Shown here piece by piece: positions 13,506 through 24,482 of a DNA stretch of 64,000 nt (positions are counted from its first letter, which is position 1; each line of letters starts with the position of its first letter). The translations under genes and the position numbers were made by a program. A model generated the notes under the pieces. It was given only the letters and a program-made list of their open reading frames with translations. It searched no databases and was not told the DNA's origin. Origin of the DNA: Capillidium heterosporum (taxonomy: Eukaryota; Entomophthoromycota; Entomophthoromycetes; Entomophthorales; Capillidiaceae); the NCBI GenBank assembly GCA_016630905.1, contig WBMQ01000008.1:1178001-1242000 (forward strand), written 5' to 3'.

Positions 13506-16136
13506 TTAGCTCTCTATTTGCATCTCCTTTGAATCTACTGAACCGTCAACAATTGGATTTTCTGAATCCAAATCCTTGCTATACTTATCTTTGTCCATGA
13601 GAATCGTTAAAGCATTGACGAGCTCATCCTGATCCTCCTTTTCAGAAAGGAGCAGCAATTTATCCAGGTAGGTAGGATCAATCGTATAGCCAACTTCGTA
13701 AAGCCGAACTACAAACTCGACGATAGCAGTTAGGTTGGAGACTTTACGATTGGCCAGCATGACGAGATAATCGATGGGTTCATCGAATTGCTCTAGTTTG
13801 TCCCAAATCTTGATCAAAAAGATACAAGTGCCCCGCAACGTAGTCTTGGAGATGAGGGCCTGGATGAGGGCGATGTATAGCTTGCCATCTGGTTGGATAT
13901 CGAAACTGGCAACATATTTCATGAAATGTTCCAAATCGTTGGAACCGGTGCGGATGAGGTGAGGGCCTACTAATGCCGTTAGGTTGACAACATCGATGGG
14001 GAGGTTGTTCATGGGCATGGACTCGACCAAAGTCTTGGCATCGGTGAACTGTCTGCTACGTACCAATGCTTGGGTCATGATGGCGATGAGCACGCTATCT
14101 GGTTCCAGTTGTAGAGGTTTGAGCTTGCGATAATAGGTCAGGCACTGCATCAGCTCGTGACAATCCAGATACCCCTTGATGATGCGCGTCATTAGCTGTA
14201 AGTCAGGCTTTACCTTAAGTTGCATCATCATCGCGTACAATTTGTCCACGTCCGACATGCGGTTGTTCTTGATGAGATACTGGATGACGTAGGTGAAGTT
14301 CTTGAGCTTGGGAGTGACTGAGGAACTGGTCAACTGGTGCAGTAGGTCTAGGGCATCCTCAATCCGGTCCAGGTGGAGTAACTCTCTTAAGGTCAAGTTG
14401 ATAATATCTGCGGTGGGGTAAGTGTCCACCTCAATACAGTGGACGAGCACTTGGTTGATGAGCCCATACCGTTTCAGGTAGGTTAGGGTGACCATGGCAT
14501 ACTTGAATGTGTCCAATGTTGGGTTGAACTCCTCAAATCGCAGTTGTCGATACAGGTTGCTGGCCATATCTCCCAAATTTATGTCAACGCCGTTATCAAC
14601 AGCATTACTGCTAATTACTTCTTCGTCAAAACTCACTTCATTAATATCGCCTGTTGCAGCATCATTATCAATGACATCAATGTCATGCACCATCTCTTCA
14701 TTAGAACCTTTTACATCAGGCTTAGCACCCTGGTAGGATGCCGAGGCCAAAATCTTGAACATAAATTCGTAGGTCATGGTGTCGCACTGAATCTTACCGT
14801 TCATTATAAGATCATACAACCACAGGAACTGCTCCGGCTTTTGGTTCAGGTAGCCTTTCAGCAGGGCATTGTACACTTTGGTAGGTATCTGATGAAACTG
14901 CTTGTCGCCCAAGATCGATGCAAAGAGTTCCTCGGCCTTATCCAATCCGTCAAACCTCAAATAGAGTTCCATTATCTGGCTCAATTGTGCTTCCTTGCCC
15001 TCGCTGTACAGTTGTAGATCAGCAGCTTGATCAGAACCACTTAGGCACCGCAACTTCAATTGGATTCGAAGATTGAACTGATCAAAATATTCCTTGTTCT
15101 CCACATAGTAGGTATCGCTTTTGATGTCCTTGAAAATCTCGGCAGCCTGCGTCGTATCCTCTAGTCCTAGATAAGCCTCAACTATCAGAAGCCGCATCTT
15201 TAACTTTAGATCAACCTTGGATTCCTCGTTCATCACATCGAGCAGGCCATTATATATCTTTATTGTATCTTCGAATTTTTTGATATTGTTCAACCGATCC
15301 ATAACCCTGAAATAGGTGCTCAACCTCAACCTTATACCGTTGACCTTCAAGTAACTTAGAATTTCCAAACAGTCGACCAACTTGTTACCGTTACACAGAG
15401 CTATCAAGAGTTTTTCTACTAACCTTATAGGAACCTTACTACCTTTGTTCACGACTTCCCAGAACAGCTCTATTAAGTTGGCAAAATCCCCTCGCATCAT
15501 AAATCCTTCCAATAGAATTAGTTGGATCCTTTCGAGGTCGGAATCGGTAACAATCTCTTCAACATCTCGACCGTTTCTCCTAAACAGGTTCTGTTGTGAC
15601 AGGTTCTTGAAGAGCCTTACCCCAGACAAGGTTCTATGTCTCAACAGCAGGTATTTGATTAAATATATTTGACTATAGGTCGGTAAGCTATTCCCGGCTT
15701 CTTTGGAGTTGGTTAAAACTAACTTGGACTCTTCAAATCGAAATGTGGAAGCTAAACTGTAAAAGAGTATCGATAGACTGAAGTTGGTCTGTTCTAATTT
15801 GTTGAAATTTAATACCTCCAATACTCGTTCCACTCTATCCTCGCTTCTGCTAAACTTTAGTTTACTTAGTATGCGGTCAATCTGGTTCGAGCTTAAATTG
15901 ATGTTGTTCGCCTCCAACTTTTTAAATGTTTGGTAGACTTCGTCGCAGGTCCCTCTTCGAAGTTGGTAGTCGAGCTGCGTTAGCAGTTGGTTGTTAGGTT
16001 CATGTTCTAATTCTTTCAGTTCATGCAACAGTTGATTTATTTTGGTAGACTGCCTTTCGAACTGTACTTGGCTTGTCAGCTGGCGTATAGTTGGCTGGAT
16101 TGATTTGTAATTCAAATTCCTCAGTTGAAGCTTCAT
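13506..16136 (-). CDS. Large PPR protein, probably mitochondrial
   Basis: A single long exon reads about 876 residues from the ATG at 16136. An alternative start would splice an ATG at 16212-16214 (donor GTTTGT) to 16178 and add a basic KILVRGNVLTARTR extension like a mitochondrial presequence. The body is a run of degenerate 35-residue helical hairpins. Examples are TFKYAMVTLTYLKRYGLINQ, NFTYVIQYLIKNNRMSDVDK followed by LYAMMMQLKVKPDL, and VYNALLKGYLNQKPEQFLWL. Such pentatricopeptide proteins bind organellar RNA. An acidic, asparagine-rich insert interrupts the array near the middle. The specific target is unknown. The gene lies 5' to 5' with ERV1, also mitochondrial. Confidence 0.85.
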   Translation of the reverse strand: MKLQLRNLNYKSIQPTIRQLTSQVQFERQSTKINQLLHELKELEHEPNNQLLTQLDYQLRRGTCDEVYQTFKKLEANNINLSSNQIDRILSKLKFSRSEDRVERVLEVLNFNKLEQTNFSLSILFYSLASTFRFEESKLVLTNSKEAGNSLPTYSQIYLIKYLLLRHRTLSGVRLFKNLSQQNLFRRNGRDVEEIVTDSDLERIQLILLEGFMMRGDFANLIELFWEVVNKGSKVPIRLVEKLLIALCNGNKLVDCLEILSYLKVNGIRLRLSTYFRVMDRLNNIKKFEDTIKIYNGLLDVMNEESKVDLKLKMRLLIVEAYLGLEDTTQAAEIFKDIKSDTYYVENKEYFDQFNLRIQLKLRCLSGSDQAADLQLYSEGKEAQLSQIMELYLRFDGLDKAEELFASILGDKQFHQIPTKVYNALLKGYLNQKPEQFLWLYDLIMNGKIQCDTMTYEFMFKILASASYQGAKPDVKGSNEEMVHDIDVIDNDAATGDINEVSFDEEVISSNAVDNGVDINLGDMASNLYRQLRFEEFNPTLDTFKYAMVTLTYLKRYGLINQVLVHCIEVDTYPTADIINLTLRELLHLDRIEDALDLLHQLTSSSVTPKLKNFTYVIQYLIKNNRMSDVDKLYAMMMQLKVKPDLQLMTRIIKGYLDCHELMQCLTYYRKLKPLQLEPDSVLIAIMTQALVRSRQFTDAKTLVESMPMNNLPIDVVNLTALVGPHLIRTGSNDLEHFMKYVASFDIQPDGKLYIALIQALISKTTLRGTCIFLIKIWDKLEQFDEPIDYLVMLANRKVSNLTAIVEFVVRLYEVGYTIDPTYLDKLLLLSEKEDQDELVNALTILMDKDKYSKDLDSENPIVDGSVDSKEMQIES

Positions 16137-16418
16137 CCTGGTCCTTGCGGTCAATACGTTACCCCGAACTAAAATTTTCTAAAAAGTAAATCATTAAAAT
16201 TCTAAACAAACCATCCAAATCAAATTAAATTGTGTAATAGTTTAGCAGGAAGTTTAAAAATAAGTGGAAATCGAACTATTTTACTAAGCTCTTTAAGATT
16301 ATTGCTTAATTATTTCTCCCGAAGCTCCGAATAGTTTAAAAGGTTACAAAAGTTTTGAACATCAGCATCCATTTTACTTTCGAAAACCAACATCCCAAAG
16401 GATTAGAACTTAGAAGTC

Positions 16419-16898
16419 ATGGTTAAAGAGACTAATGAGCCACCTTGCACCGTATGTGATGACTTTCAAAGTTGGAAGAAAGCACCACCGAAGAAATCGA
16501 CAGCTACCAATAAAAGCACAACTGCAAATAAAACTACAACATCAACCCCAGCTAAAGAGTTAGACTGCCCGCCCAACAAGACTCAACTAGGTAATGGCAC
16601 TTGGTTATTCCTACATACGACAGCTGCTTACTACCCCACAAAACCTACTGAAACCGAAAAGGAAGCCATGACTAATCTAATTCAATCGGTTTCCAAACTT
16701 TACCCTTGCAAGCCATGTGCGAACCATATGCAAGGAGTCCTTAAAGCCGATAAACCCAATGTAAACAGTAAGGAGGAGGTAGGCCTGTGGCTGTGTAACT
16801 TTCATAACAAAGTCAACAAGTCATTGGGAAAACCATTGTTCGATTGTAATAGATTGGATGAGAGGTATAAAACTGGGCCTAAGGATGGGAGATGTTGA
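16419..16898 (+). CDS. ERV1: Erv1, FAD-linked sulfhydryl oxidase of the mitochondrial intermembrane space
   Basis: An intronless gene of 159 residues. Erv1 re-oxidises Mia40 and passes electrons to cytochrome c or oxygen during disulfide-coupled import. All cysteine motifs are present: an N-terminal shuttle pair C10-TV-C13, the active-site pair YPC97-KP-C100 and the structural pair C126/C143 in LWLCNFHNKVN...FDC. The FAD-binding residues in LGNGTWLFLHTTAAYYP and HNKVNKSLGKPLF also fit. A flexible Thr/Lys/Asn-rich linker joins the shuttle arm to the core, as in fungal Erv1. It is divergent from the PPR gene and convergent with the acyl-CoA-binding-domain gene. Confidence 0.94.
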   Translation: MVKETNEPPCTVCDDFQSWKKAPPKKSTATNKSTTANKTTTSTPAKELDCPPNKTQLGNGTWLFLHTTAAYYPTKPTETEKEAMTNLIQSVSKLYPCKPCANHMQGVLKADKPNVNSKEEVGLWLCNFHNKVNKSLGKPLFDCNRLDERYKTGPKDGRC

Positions 16899-17136
16899 TA
16901 GAGATAATAATAAAAGATAATATTGTACTCAAAATTGAGTATGGTATCTAATGAAGATTGATTAATTAAACTTATATGGATTTAGCATATTATGTATGTA
17001 AGCTTATCACTAGATACAGTATCTAGATATCTATCGCATTTTAAATAATTAAAAATAGAAAGTATAATAACAGTTACTAAGCTATCTCAGAACAAGGTTA
17101 GTTTTATTTAAGAGACAGACAAGGTTAGCAGCAATT

Positions 17137-18490
17137 TTAGAAGAGCAGGGTATCCAAGTTACACGAACTACTGTCCGGAGAACTGCGGCTCGATTTCGAA
17201 GTGAGGAGGGAACTATATACGTTACTGAACCAACCACTAATGGAAGATTCGTTATTTGTAATTTGAGGATTGCCTTTGGTGGACCTGATCTCCCTCGGTT
17301 TCATTTTGAGTTGTAGTACGTCGTCTACACATCGCTCTAAATTTTCTAGGCGTTGAAGCGATTTCCTCACCAAGGTCATACCCTGACCGAGCTTGTGAGA
17401 GGTCGACTGAATGAGGGCCGAAGTTTCATCAGTTAGTTTGGGTAGGGGGACGTGGTTGGCTCCCTGCAGGTGGTTGTGGCTCAATTCGGTCAACCGTGTC
17501 AACGATCGTACATTGGAGTTGGAGCGACTTCGGGGACTCCTACGTGGCCCCGGTAGGACTTTACCTACCGACTTGGGGTTGGAGTGTCGCGACGGTGAGG
17601 TTATTGAGGAGCGGTGTCGCTGCGACCGAGCACCGCTCGAGTTTGTAGGACCTACACTGGGGGTGTATGGTACGGTCGGGTAAGGTTCCAATGACAGCAT
17701 CGATACAGTCGATTGTCGTCGCCTTCGGTGCATCTCTGAGTGGACGGAGTCAGGTAAACTCTGAGTCTCAAACTGACCTAAGAAGTCACTGGCTTCACTG
17801 AACCCGCTTATTACCGAGTGGGTGTCGAAGTTCAGTTCCGATGGGTTATAGCCCAATGGTAGCTCCAACTCTTCAAAGGATATCTCACTGGATGTGTCAA
17901 AGTCGCCTTTCGAGCTGGATTGGTTTAAGACAAAGCTCATAAGTTCGGGTCGAGCTTCTAAGCTATCCATAAGATCCTGGCACTGGACGAGCTTTTTGTT
18001 GAATAAATCAATGTCGTTTGGGTTCAGCGCGGACAGACAAACTTGTAAGGTGGTTGGTGGTAGTCGAGCCCAGTTACTTAGGTAGGGGTAGATGATGGCT
18101 ATGTATTGTCGCTTACATTCCAAATTTGATGTTGAAGTATATCGGCTCCATGCTTCCAGCCTTTCCCTTTGAAGCGCATCTGTTAAACTCTTTGGCTCAA
18201 CTGTTGGAAAAGACCTGCTGCTACTCTAAATAAAAGAACACTCGAGTTTAGAAGTAGATACATTTATACTATGTTACCTGCATGTACAAGCCGTACAACT
18301 CTAACTGTAAAGAAAAGGTTGGCACTAAATTCGAAAACATATACTCTCCAGCTAAGTGGTTTGTTGAAGTTGAAGATGTTTTGTAGCTTGCTGTGATAGT
18401 TTGTAGCAACTTTCTGGTGCCCTTAATTAAATGTAAACATCGTTCGTACATCAACTCAACCGAACCAGTGCTTTCCAGTGGACCCATCAT
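17137..18490 (-). CDS. Acyl-CoA-binding-domain (ACB) protein with long disordered tail
   Basis: Two exons, complement(join(17137..18225,18278..18490)), give 433 residues. The N-terminus resembles an ACB domain with an expanded first loop: MYERCLHLIKG, then LELYGLYMQ, ERLEAWSRYTS and CKRQYIAIIYPYLS. These correspond to the F-x-x-A-V-x-x-I, LY-x-LYKQ, W-x-AW and EA-x-x-x-Y positions of ACBP. The KWDAW lysine is not obvious, so acyl-CoA affinity could be weak or lost. The rest is Ser/Arg-rich and probably disordered. A short helical region follows (GMTLVRKSLQRLENLERCVD), then a WFSNVYSSLL amphipathic stretch. There is no clear transmembrane anchor, unlike ACBD5 or Atg37. The family call is moderate. 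Confidence 0.6.
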
Positions 18491-20469
18491 AAGCTCAGAC
18501 TAATCGTTCTCGCAAAGATAAAAGTTGGTAAAGTCGTATTTTAAGTTTTCAGCTATCTGTTCAAATATAAAGGGGAACTGAGTAAAAGTTTTCTCAAACT
18601 TGGCTATAGGCTGTTTATAAAGCTGTTTGTTTTGAAATAATAGAGTTGAGATAGAAGGTTGGCGCCTGCTCCAATTTATGGTAGTGAAGCGTGACTCGTC
18701 TTGAGTGGTTTCAATCTTCCCTACAAAGCTCGTTGATGTAAGTTATCGAGAGGTTGCCCTTCCAAAAGCTTCTGCTTTAACCCGTTACTTCTTCGAAAAG
18801 CTGGGGTGAATTTAATTAATAATTGTACTAAATCTATAATAATCTTCCTTTTATCCAACCTTGAAGGAAATGAAATTTTAGTCCGTTATCCATAAGTCTA
18901 GCACCACTTTGCCCAAATCCAATGACATCACATTCTTTTCCTCGAGAATTTTTTACAGCTTCCATCCAATAGCTTCAAGCTGTCTTAAAGTAATTACGAA
19001 TAACCTTCTTTCCAAACTGAGTAATGCTGAAAACCTGTATCCCAAATAGGAAAGTTTGCAGAACTACAAAGCCAAAAGTAGACTTAATCCTAGACCATCG
19101 ATAAGCCGATAAGATAGGTAACCAATGAAGCTGACCTCGTATACACCACAGTGCGGTTTTCTACCTTCAAAGGCAAAAGCTTAAACTAATGAGCTAAAAA
19201 TATTTACTAATCAGTGTGGTGGCATAGTAATGTTGAAGTTCAGCTGGTTTGTAAGCTCCAATGTCTTGAATAGACAGATTGTTATCAAAACTGTCTTACA
19301 AAAATATGGGTGGTAAGATATTATACGAACAATCCCCTATATATTTTCGTCTTGGATCTCAGATATATTTTCAACTGCTCAAATAAGCTACCTTTTTGTC
19401 TATTATTTTACCAAGTTTAACGACGATTTCTATCGAACTTTACTATAGTACCTACATTAAACAGCCTTGCTTCAATGGACCTACTGAGCTATCTATGTTG
19501 CTATCTAATCAACGAAAGCATGGTGAGTCAGAAATAGTAAAATGTAAATCAAATCGACGGATTTCTATCACTTTCAGACATAGATTCGCTGCTGTGTACA
19601 TCTTTCTATTGGTGACGATGTGTCTTTCTTTGGCGTCATAAAATACCCCGCTTCAAAGCCATTGCTCTTTTCATATAAAGACATTCTATTTAAAATGCAT
19701 TTCTAATAATATAATGCTGGAAAATAAAGCAAGTAAATTGGGAAGCAAAACAAATCATTTACTAAAATGACAAGGCCAAAGAAAACCTCATTTTCAATAG
19801 ATTATAGTTGATCTATATCATTTCTAGCGACACGTTTTTACTATACCATTTTTCTTGAAAATAATTACATCTCCTGTTTTGATTTTTGCAACATATATTA
19901 GAAATAATAATTTAAATGTACCTGGTGTGTCGAAATTGAAGAGACATCAGCCTTGGCGTATGTTGATGTCTATTGAATAATACTACATTTGGTACATGAT
20001 GAACTATATAGCTTTAGCATATCCACTAAAGATGTATTGTACAAGTAACTAAATTTCTGTCTACTTTAGGTCTACTCAACAGCCATTTGAAATTATACAC
20101 TGCTGTACTTCAAAAATATAAACCTGGCTATCTTGATAGTAGTAAACGATAGCCAAATAGTTTAAATTCAAAACTATATACAACTTAATACCCGTATCAA
20201 TTTTTGATCACCTGGCTAGACATATGTATCCGTAATCGACAGTTAGATAAGTCTTTTCGGAGCCCACGAAAGGTGGTTATGCTCATTTGTGTTATCATGA
20301 GGCATTGATGCTGGGTAAACTTTTAGCCAATTAGGTGTCTAATAGTTTAAACCTGATATCTAAAAATCAACATAGAAGCTACCGAATAGGCTAACCAAAA
20401 TCATCCTTGAAGTGAAGATTAGTACTCGACCCACTCGTTACAGCTATCAACAAATTCAACCAAACTCAA
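18491..20469. other. Gene-poor stretch (about 2 kb)
   Basis: I find no supported gene. An open frame at 19396-19641 has no family resemblance and no splice context. The last ~100 bases are the leader of the carrier gene. Confidence 0.5.
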
Positions 20470-21574
20470 ATGTCACTTACCAAAGATTTACCAGCCAACT
20501 GGGTTTCATTTGCCACAGCTCTATCTGGCGGTGCTGGAGCTGCCCTAGCCTTGACAGTGACTTACCCTCTTGACCTGTAAGTTTATTTTCAATTCTACCA
20601 TTAATTGAATGTAGGGCCAAGACAGTTTTACAAGTTCCCAAGGAGAACCCAGATGAGGTACGTGCCAAGGATCAGCCCGAAGATCCCAATGAGCTAGCAA
20701 CCAAGAGAGCTACCACCATGTTGGAAGTAATCGAAGAGGTGTACAAGAAGGAAGGCATAACTGGCATCTACAACGGCTTGCCAGTCGGTGTGCTGCAAGT
20801 CGTAGCCAATTCATTCGCCTATTTCTACTTTTATTCTTCCATTAGAAATCATTACCTCAAGCGTACTTCGACCAGCCCCAGCGAAAAATATGCTACTTTA
20901 CCAGCCCTCGCTGAACTATCGGTCGGTGCAGTTGCCGGTGTGTTAGCCCAGCTGTGTACGCTTCCAGTCTCAGTAGCAGTTACCCGTCAACAGACGACCC
21001 AATCCCAGCACCGTAAGTCTTTGATCGGTACCTGGCAGGAGATCATAGCTGAAGACGGCTACTCCGGCTTGTGGAGAGGTCTCAAGCCCAGTCTGATCTT
21101 AGTTGTCAACCCCTCGATCACTTATGGCGTATTCGAGAAGTGCAAAGGGTACTGGCTCAACTTGAAGCAGCGCCGCAACTTGAGCAGCTTTGAAATCTTC
21201 GTTATTGGAGCTATCGCCAAAACAGCTGCTACCATCGTGACCTACCCCTACATCATGGCTAAAGTCCGCCTGCAGTGGAAGGCCCCCAAGCATGTTGCTG
21301 ATGATCCCAGCTACAAACCCTACAAGAGTTCATTGGATGTCCTCAAGCGAGTCTTTGCCAAAAATGGATTCTTTGGCCTTTACGACGTAAGTCTATTTTA
21401 TCAAATGTAAATTATAATATTTGTCAACAGGGTATGCAAGCTCAGATCTCCAAGGCTGTACTCTCCCAGATCATACTGTTCCTGGTTAAGGAGAAGGTCA
21501 ACTTCTCGGTCCTTATGGTCCTGGTCGGTTTACGTAGGCTGGTAACCAAGATTCAACCCAAGACTACTGCCTAA
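20470..21574 (+). CDS. Mitochondrial-carrier-family protein, peroxisomal adenine-nucleotide-carrier type
   Basis: Three exons, join(20470..20576,20615..21386,21431..21574), give 340 residues with three tandem carrier repeats. The first signature is canonical (YPLDLAKTVLQV). The second is degraded to LPVSVAVTRQQT and the third is YPYIMAKVRLQW. That asymmetry, together with GLPVGVLQVVANSFAYFYFY, is what I expect of Ant1/PMP34-like carriers, which exchange ATP for AMP (or CoA/FAD) across the peroxisomal membrane. The protein could instead be another organellar carrier. Exon ends restore a continuous frame. The gene converges on NIT1 with only 84 bp between stops. Confidence 0.82.
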
Positions 21575-21658
21575 ATCATATTAAACTTTAGTTGCTTTAG
21601 AGTTTTCAAAGGATTTTTTGCATTTAAACGCCGCATTGGTGTATTTGGAAGTTGTAGG

Positions 21659-22828
21659 TTAGAGTTTATTTATAATTGGTGCATAGATATCGGGTCTCCT
21701 ATGATTGAAGACAGGCATCTGGGACCGTACTTTTTCCAAATACTTCAAGTCAACCTCGGCTGTCGACAGAACCGGCTCAGAAATACCACTTTGGGCCAAA
21801 ATTTCGCCCCATGGGTTGATGATCTATTCAAATTAAAATAATTAAAGCTATAGTTGGATTACCATGGAGTGGCCGTAACTTTCACGCTTGTGGTTATGCT
21901 TACCTACTTGTGCAGGTGCTAGTACATAACACTGAGTTTCAATGGCCCTAGCTTTCAATAGAGCCTCTGAGTGAAAGGTTAGAAACTATGCCTTTGAAGA
22001 AAATACCCCAGTGTGAAATCCCAGTTGGAACCGTAAAAACTGAAGGGTATATCAAAAGCTGGGCACCTTTCAACCTCAACGCTAAGCTCAACTCGGGAAA
22101 TCGAAGGTCGTAACACTATATTGAAAATAGGGAGATTATTTGAAAAGTTTGAAGGCAAAAGCTTACGATAGTAAGGCCGAGCTTACCAATTGGGGTATCG
22201 ACTGGTTCTTCAATTTTAGTACCGGGCAACGTCTTGGAGCTTTCCATCAGCTTCGTATTACTTCCCAAGTTCTGATAAATTTTAAAATTGAAATCATATT
22301 AAAGTTAGTACCACGTCGAACAGGTGAATTTTTCTATAGCTACTTTGGATAGCTCCCGTGTTATCTAGGACCCAGTAAGTGTTATAAAGTTTACCAGGGA
22401 CTCCTTCCACCTTCAATCTGTTTAGCTGAAGTATGCAAGCTTGAAAATTACCTTTTCATGAGTACCTACCGTTATCCAAATGTCATTGTCTTTAGCGAAC
22501 ATTCGCATCTGCCCTAAAAAGTCGATATCTGAGGTGGTTGTGAGTTCTAAACTACGTTGGAAAGTTGGACTTATAAAGTCACTGGCTTCTGGAAAAGCTA
22601 CTAACTACTAAAATAAATGGAAAAGTTCTGAATGAAATTTACTTTGGAACCTTGGGCTTTTGCTGAGATGACCAATTTATGGATGGAATTCAAATTTTTA
22701 ACAACATCTTCGGTTGCACAGAACTGAGCTACTGAAACTTTGTTACTCATTGTCTTCTTTATGTACAGGTTGGGACCTGAGCGTGACAAGGCTGGCTTAA
22801 ACTTTAGAACAACTGAGGTAAACTTCAT
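21659..22828 (-). CDS. NIT1: NIT1-type carbon-nitrogen hydrolase (deaminated glutathione amidase)
   Basis: Seven exons, complement(join(21659..21823,21863..21966,22007..22115,22167..22271,22312..22410,22452..22604,22643..22828)), give 306 residues. The nitrilase-superfamily triad is complete: Glu in AFPEASDF, Lys in YRKIHLFDV and Cys in CYDLRFPEL. The C-terminus (MPVFNHRRPDIY) and KARAIETQCYV are Nit1 hallmarks. Nit1 repairs deaminated glutathione made by transaminase side reactions. The first 26 residues are basic with no acidic residue and end in a second ATG (MSNKVSV). This suggests mitochondrial and cytosolic forms from one gene. The exon 2/3 junction was placed to give a 41-nt intron, since a nearer acceptor would leave only 26 nt. 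Confidence 0.9.
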
Positions 22829-23141
22829 AGTATTGAAGCTCTACTTTCTAAAGCTTGAATTATCTAGATTCTTGTGACGTTCAATTTCAAGCAATTTCAA
22901 ACTTGATTGGATGCTTTTGATTACTAAAATTACTCCTATTGTCTAAAATAGTTGTGCTAAATAAAACTTAAAATTCAAGACTAAGTGCATATATTTGAAA
23001 CATTCAATATTTTCGCAGCAAACCATCTTATTTTGCCACTAGCCAACAACTATAAATTTGTAAAAAGCTCAACCAAAGCAACTTCATCCAACTAAAGAAC
23101 CAAGAAGAGATTAAATTCAATTTGTATATCCAATATCCAAC
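22829..23141. promoter_or_regulatory. Divergent promoter region NIT1 / F-box gene
   Basis: This 313-base spacer has TATAAATT at 23051-23058 upstream of the F-box gene. Nothing else is evident. Confidence 0.4.
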
Positions 23142-24482
23142 ATGAGTACACTAATAGCATTGCCTGACATTATACTCGAGGAAATTTTCAGTCATTTAGA
23201 TTTCGATACCAAATTTGACTTGCAATTTGTCTGCCGCCTATTCAGAATCCTAATGCTTCCTGACTTTTATAAGAGAGTGTACTATTTCAATGTTTACAAA
23301 GAGCACATGTACAATTCAATTGAGAGATGTAGCGATTATGTTTTAGAGGATTGGGTAGATAGATACGGTCACTACGTCGAAACATTTGTTGGCAACATCT
23401 ACCCTGAATTTCACCAGTTCAGTCACAAATTCCCTAATTTAAGCGGCTTAGGAGTTTCTAGAGGTATCCAGTTTACCCAAGCATTTGACAATATATCTTA
23501 CTTGCCATATCGCTTTAAACGATTTAAACTAGAGTTAAATGGTATCAATTCGCTAACCCTCGCCAATATTGAGAGACAGATAGAGCAAGTAACCCTTTTG
23601 GAACTGTCAATCCTTTCAGAAGATACCTTTGCTTCAGATGCCGTAAATTTATTAAACTTACCGCTGTTGACAGTTCTCAACATATATTTCATTTCCTTAC
23701 AACAAGATGCTCTGATCAAGGTCACCACCGCTTTCCCCAACTTGAAAGTGATGGAATTGTGTGCCGGACGAGTCCTCCTAGATAGCCTTCAGCCCGTCAG
23801 ATTTAACAACCTACTTAAACTCGTTGTAAAACTCCCTATTGGCACCTATCTAACCAAAGTTCTGGGTAACAGCACCAACTTCCCTAAGTTGCAAGCTTTA
23901 AAACTTAAAACGGGCAAGAGTGTCGGCAAACCAACCTTCAACTACTGTTTCGACCAGCGGTTTCCAAATCTTCAGTACCTTAAAGTCCGGGCCTACAAGC
24001 TCAGTTCGACTCACATAAGTAACGTTCCAAATTTACGGGTCATAGACTTGATGGTCGATGAGACATTCGATGCCCTTAGCCTTTCCCTATTATTATCTTT
24101 AGAACAGCTGAGCTCGGTGACATTGCAGGGTTCAGTTGAGGATTCTATCTTTGATGAAATTATCATCAGAAGGACACTATCTTATCTCAAGCTTATCAGA
24201 GAGCCAGTATTGGGACTTTGCTTTCTAAATTTTTTGAAAATCAACTCAATCATGAATCTTACTATTGTCCATACTTCAGGCAAGGTACCTAGTTTAAATA
24301 GTGAAGCTTTGGATCGGTGTACTACCAGTATTATGCCAGCGCTGAAATTTGTTTCGATTCCGAAAATTGATAGCAAGTTCGAGGCCTGGTTGAGACAGTG
24401 TACTACGGATACCTTCTTCAACATTACCCCATGCATTATGTCAAAATCCTTTGATATGAAGCACTCGGCTACAACCATTTAA
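23142..24482 (+). CDS. F-box / leucine-rich-repeat-like protein
   Basis: An intronless frame of 446 residues. The N-terminus is an F-box (LPDIILEEIFSHLDFDTKFD, then LQFVCRLFRILMLPDFYKRV), which in SCF ubiquitin ligases binds Skp1. The remainder has irregular leucine-rich segments (FPNLKVMELCAG, FPKLQALKLKTG, FPNLQYLKVRAYKL, VPNLRVIDLMVD) that probably form a solenoid substrate-binding surface. Such F-box/LRR genes are often expanded and fast-evolving in early-diverging fungi. The substrate is unknown. The lack of introns contrasts with most neighbours. Confidence 0.8.
   Translation: MSTLIALPDIILEEIFSHLDFDTKFDLQFVCRLFRILMLPDFYKRVYYFNVYKEHMYNSIERCSDYVLEDWVDRYGHYVETFVGNIYPEFHQFSHKFPNLSGLGVSRGIQFTQAFDNISYLPYRFKRFKLELNGINSLTLANIERQIEQVTLLELSILSEDTFASDAVNLLNLPLLTVLNIYFISLQQDALIKVTTAFPNLKVMELCAGRVLLDSLQPVRFNNLLKLVVKLPIGTYLTKVLGNSTNFPKLQALKLKTGKSVGKPTFNYCFDQRFPNLQYLKVRAYKLSSTHISNVPNLRVIDLMVDETFDALSLSLLLSLEQLSSVTLQGSVEDSIFDEIIIRRTLSYLKLIREPVLGLCFLNFLKINSIMNLTIVHTSGKVPSLNSEALDRCTTSIMPALKFVSIPKIDSKFEAWLRQCTTDTFFNITPCIMSKSFDMKHSATTI

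Noticed and set aside
19396-19641. Plus-strand open frame in the 18.5-20.4 kb gap.
   Set aside because: No splice context, no recognisable motif, and isolated from other coding-like sequence.
22411-22451. A 26-nt intron in NIT1 (acceptor TACTTCAG).
   Set aside because: A later acceptor in the same frame (TTGAAG) gives a normal 41-nt intron with a CTAAAC branch region and a more family-like protein.
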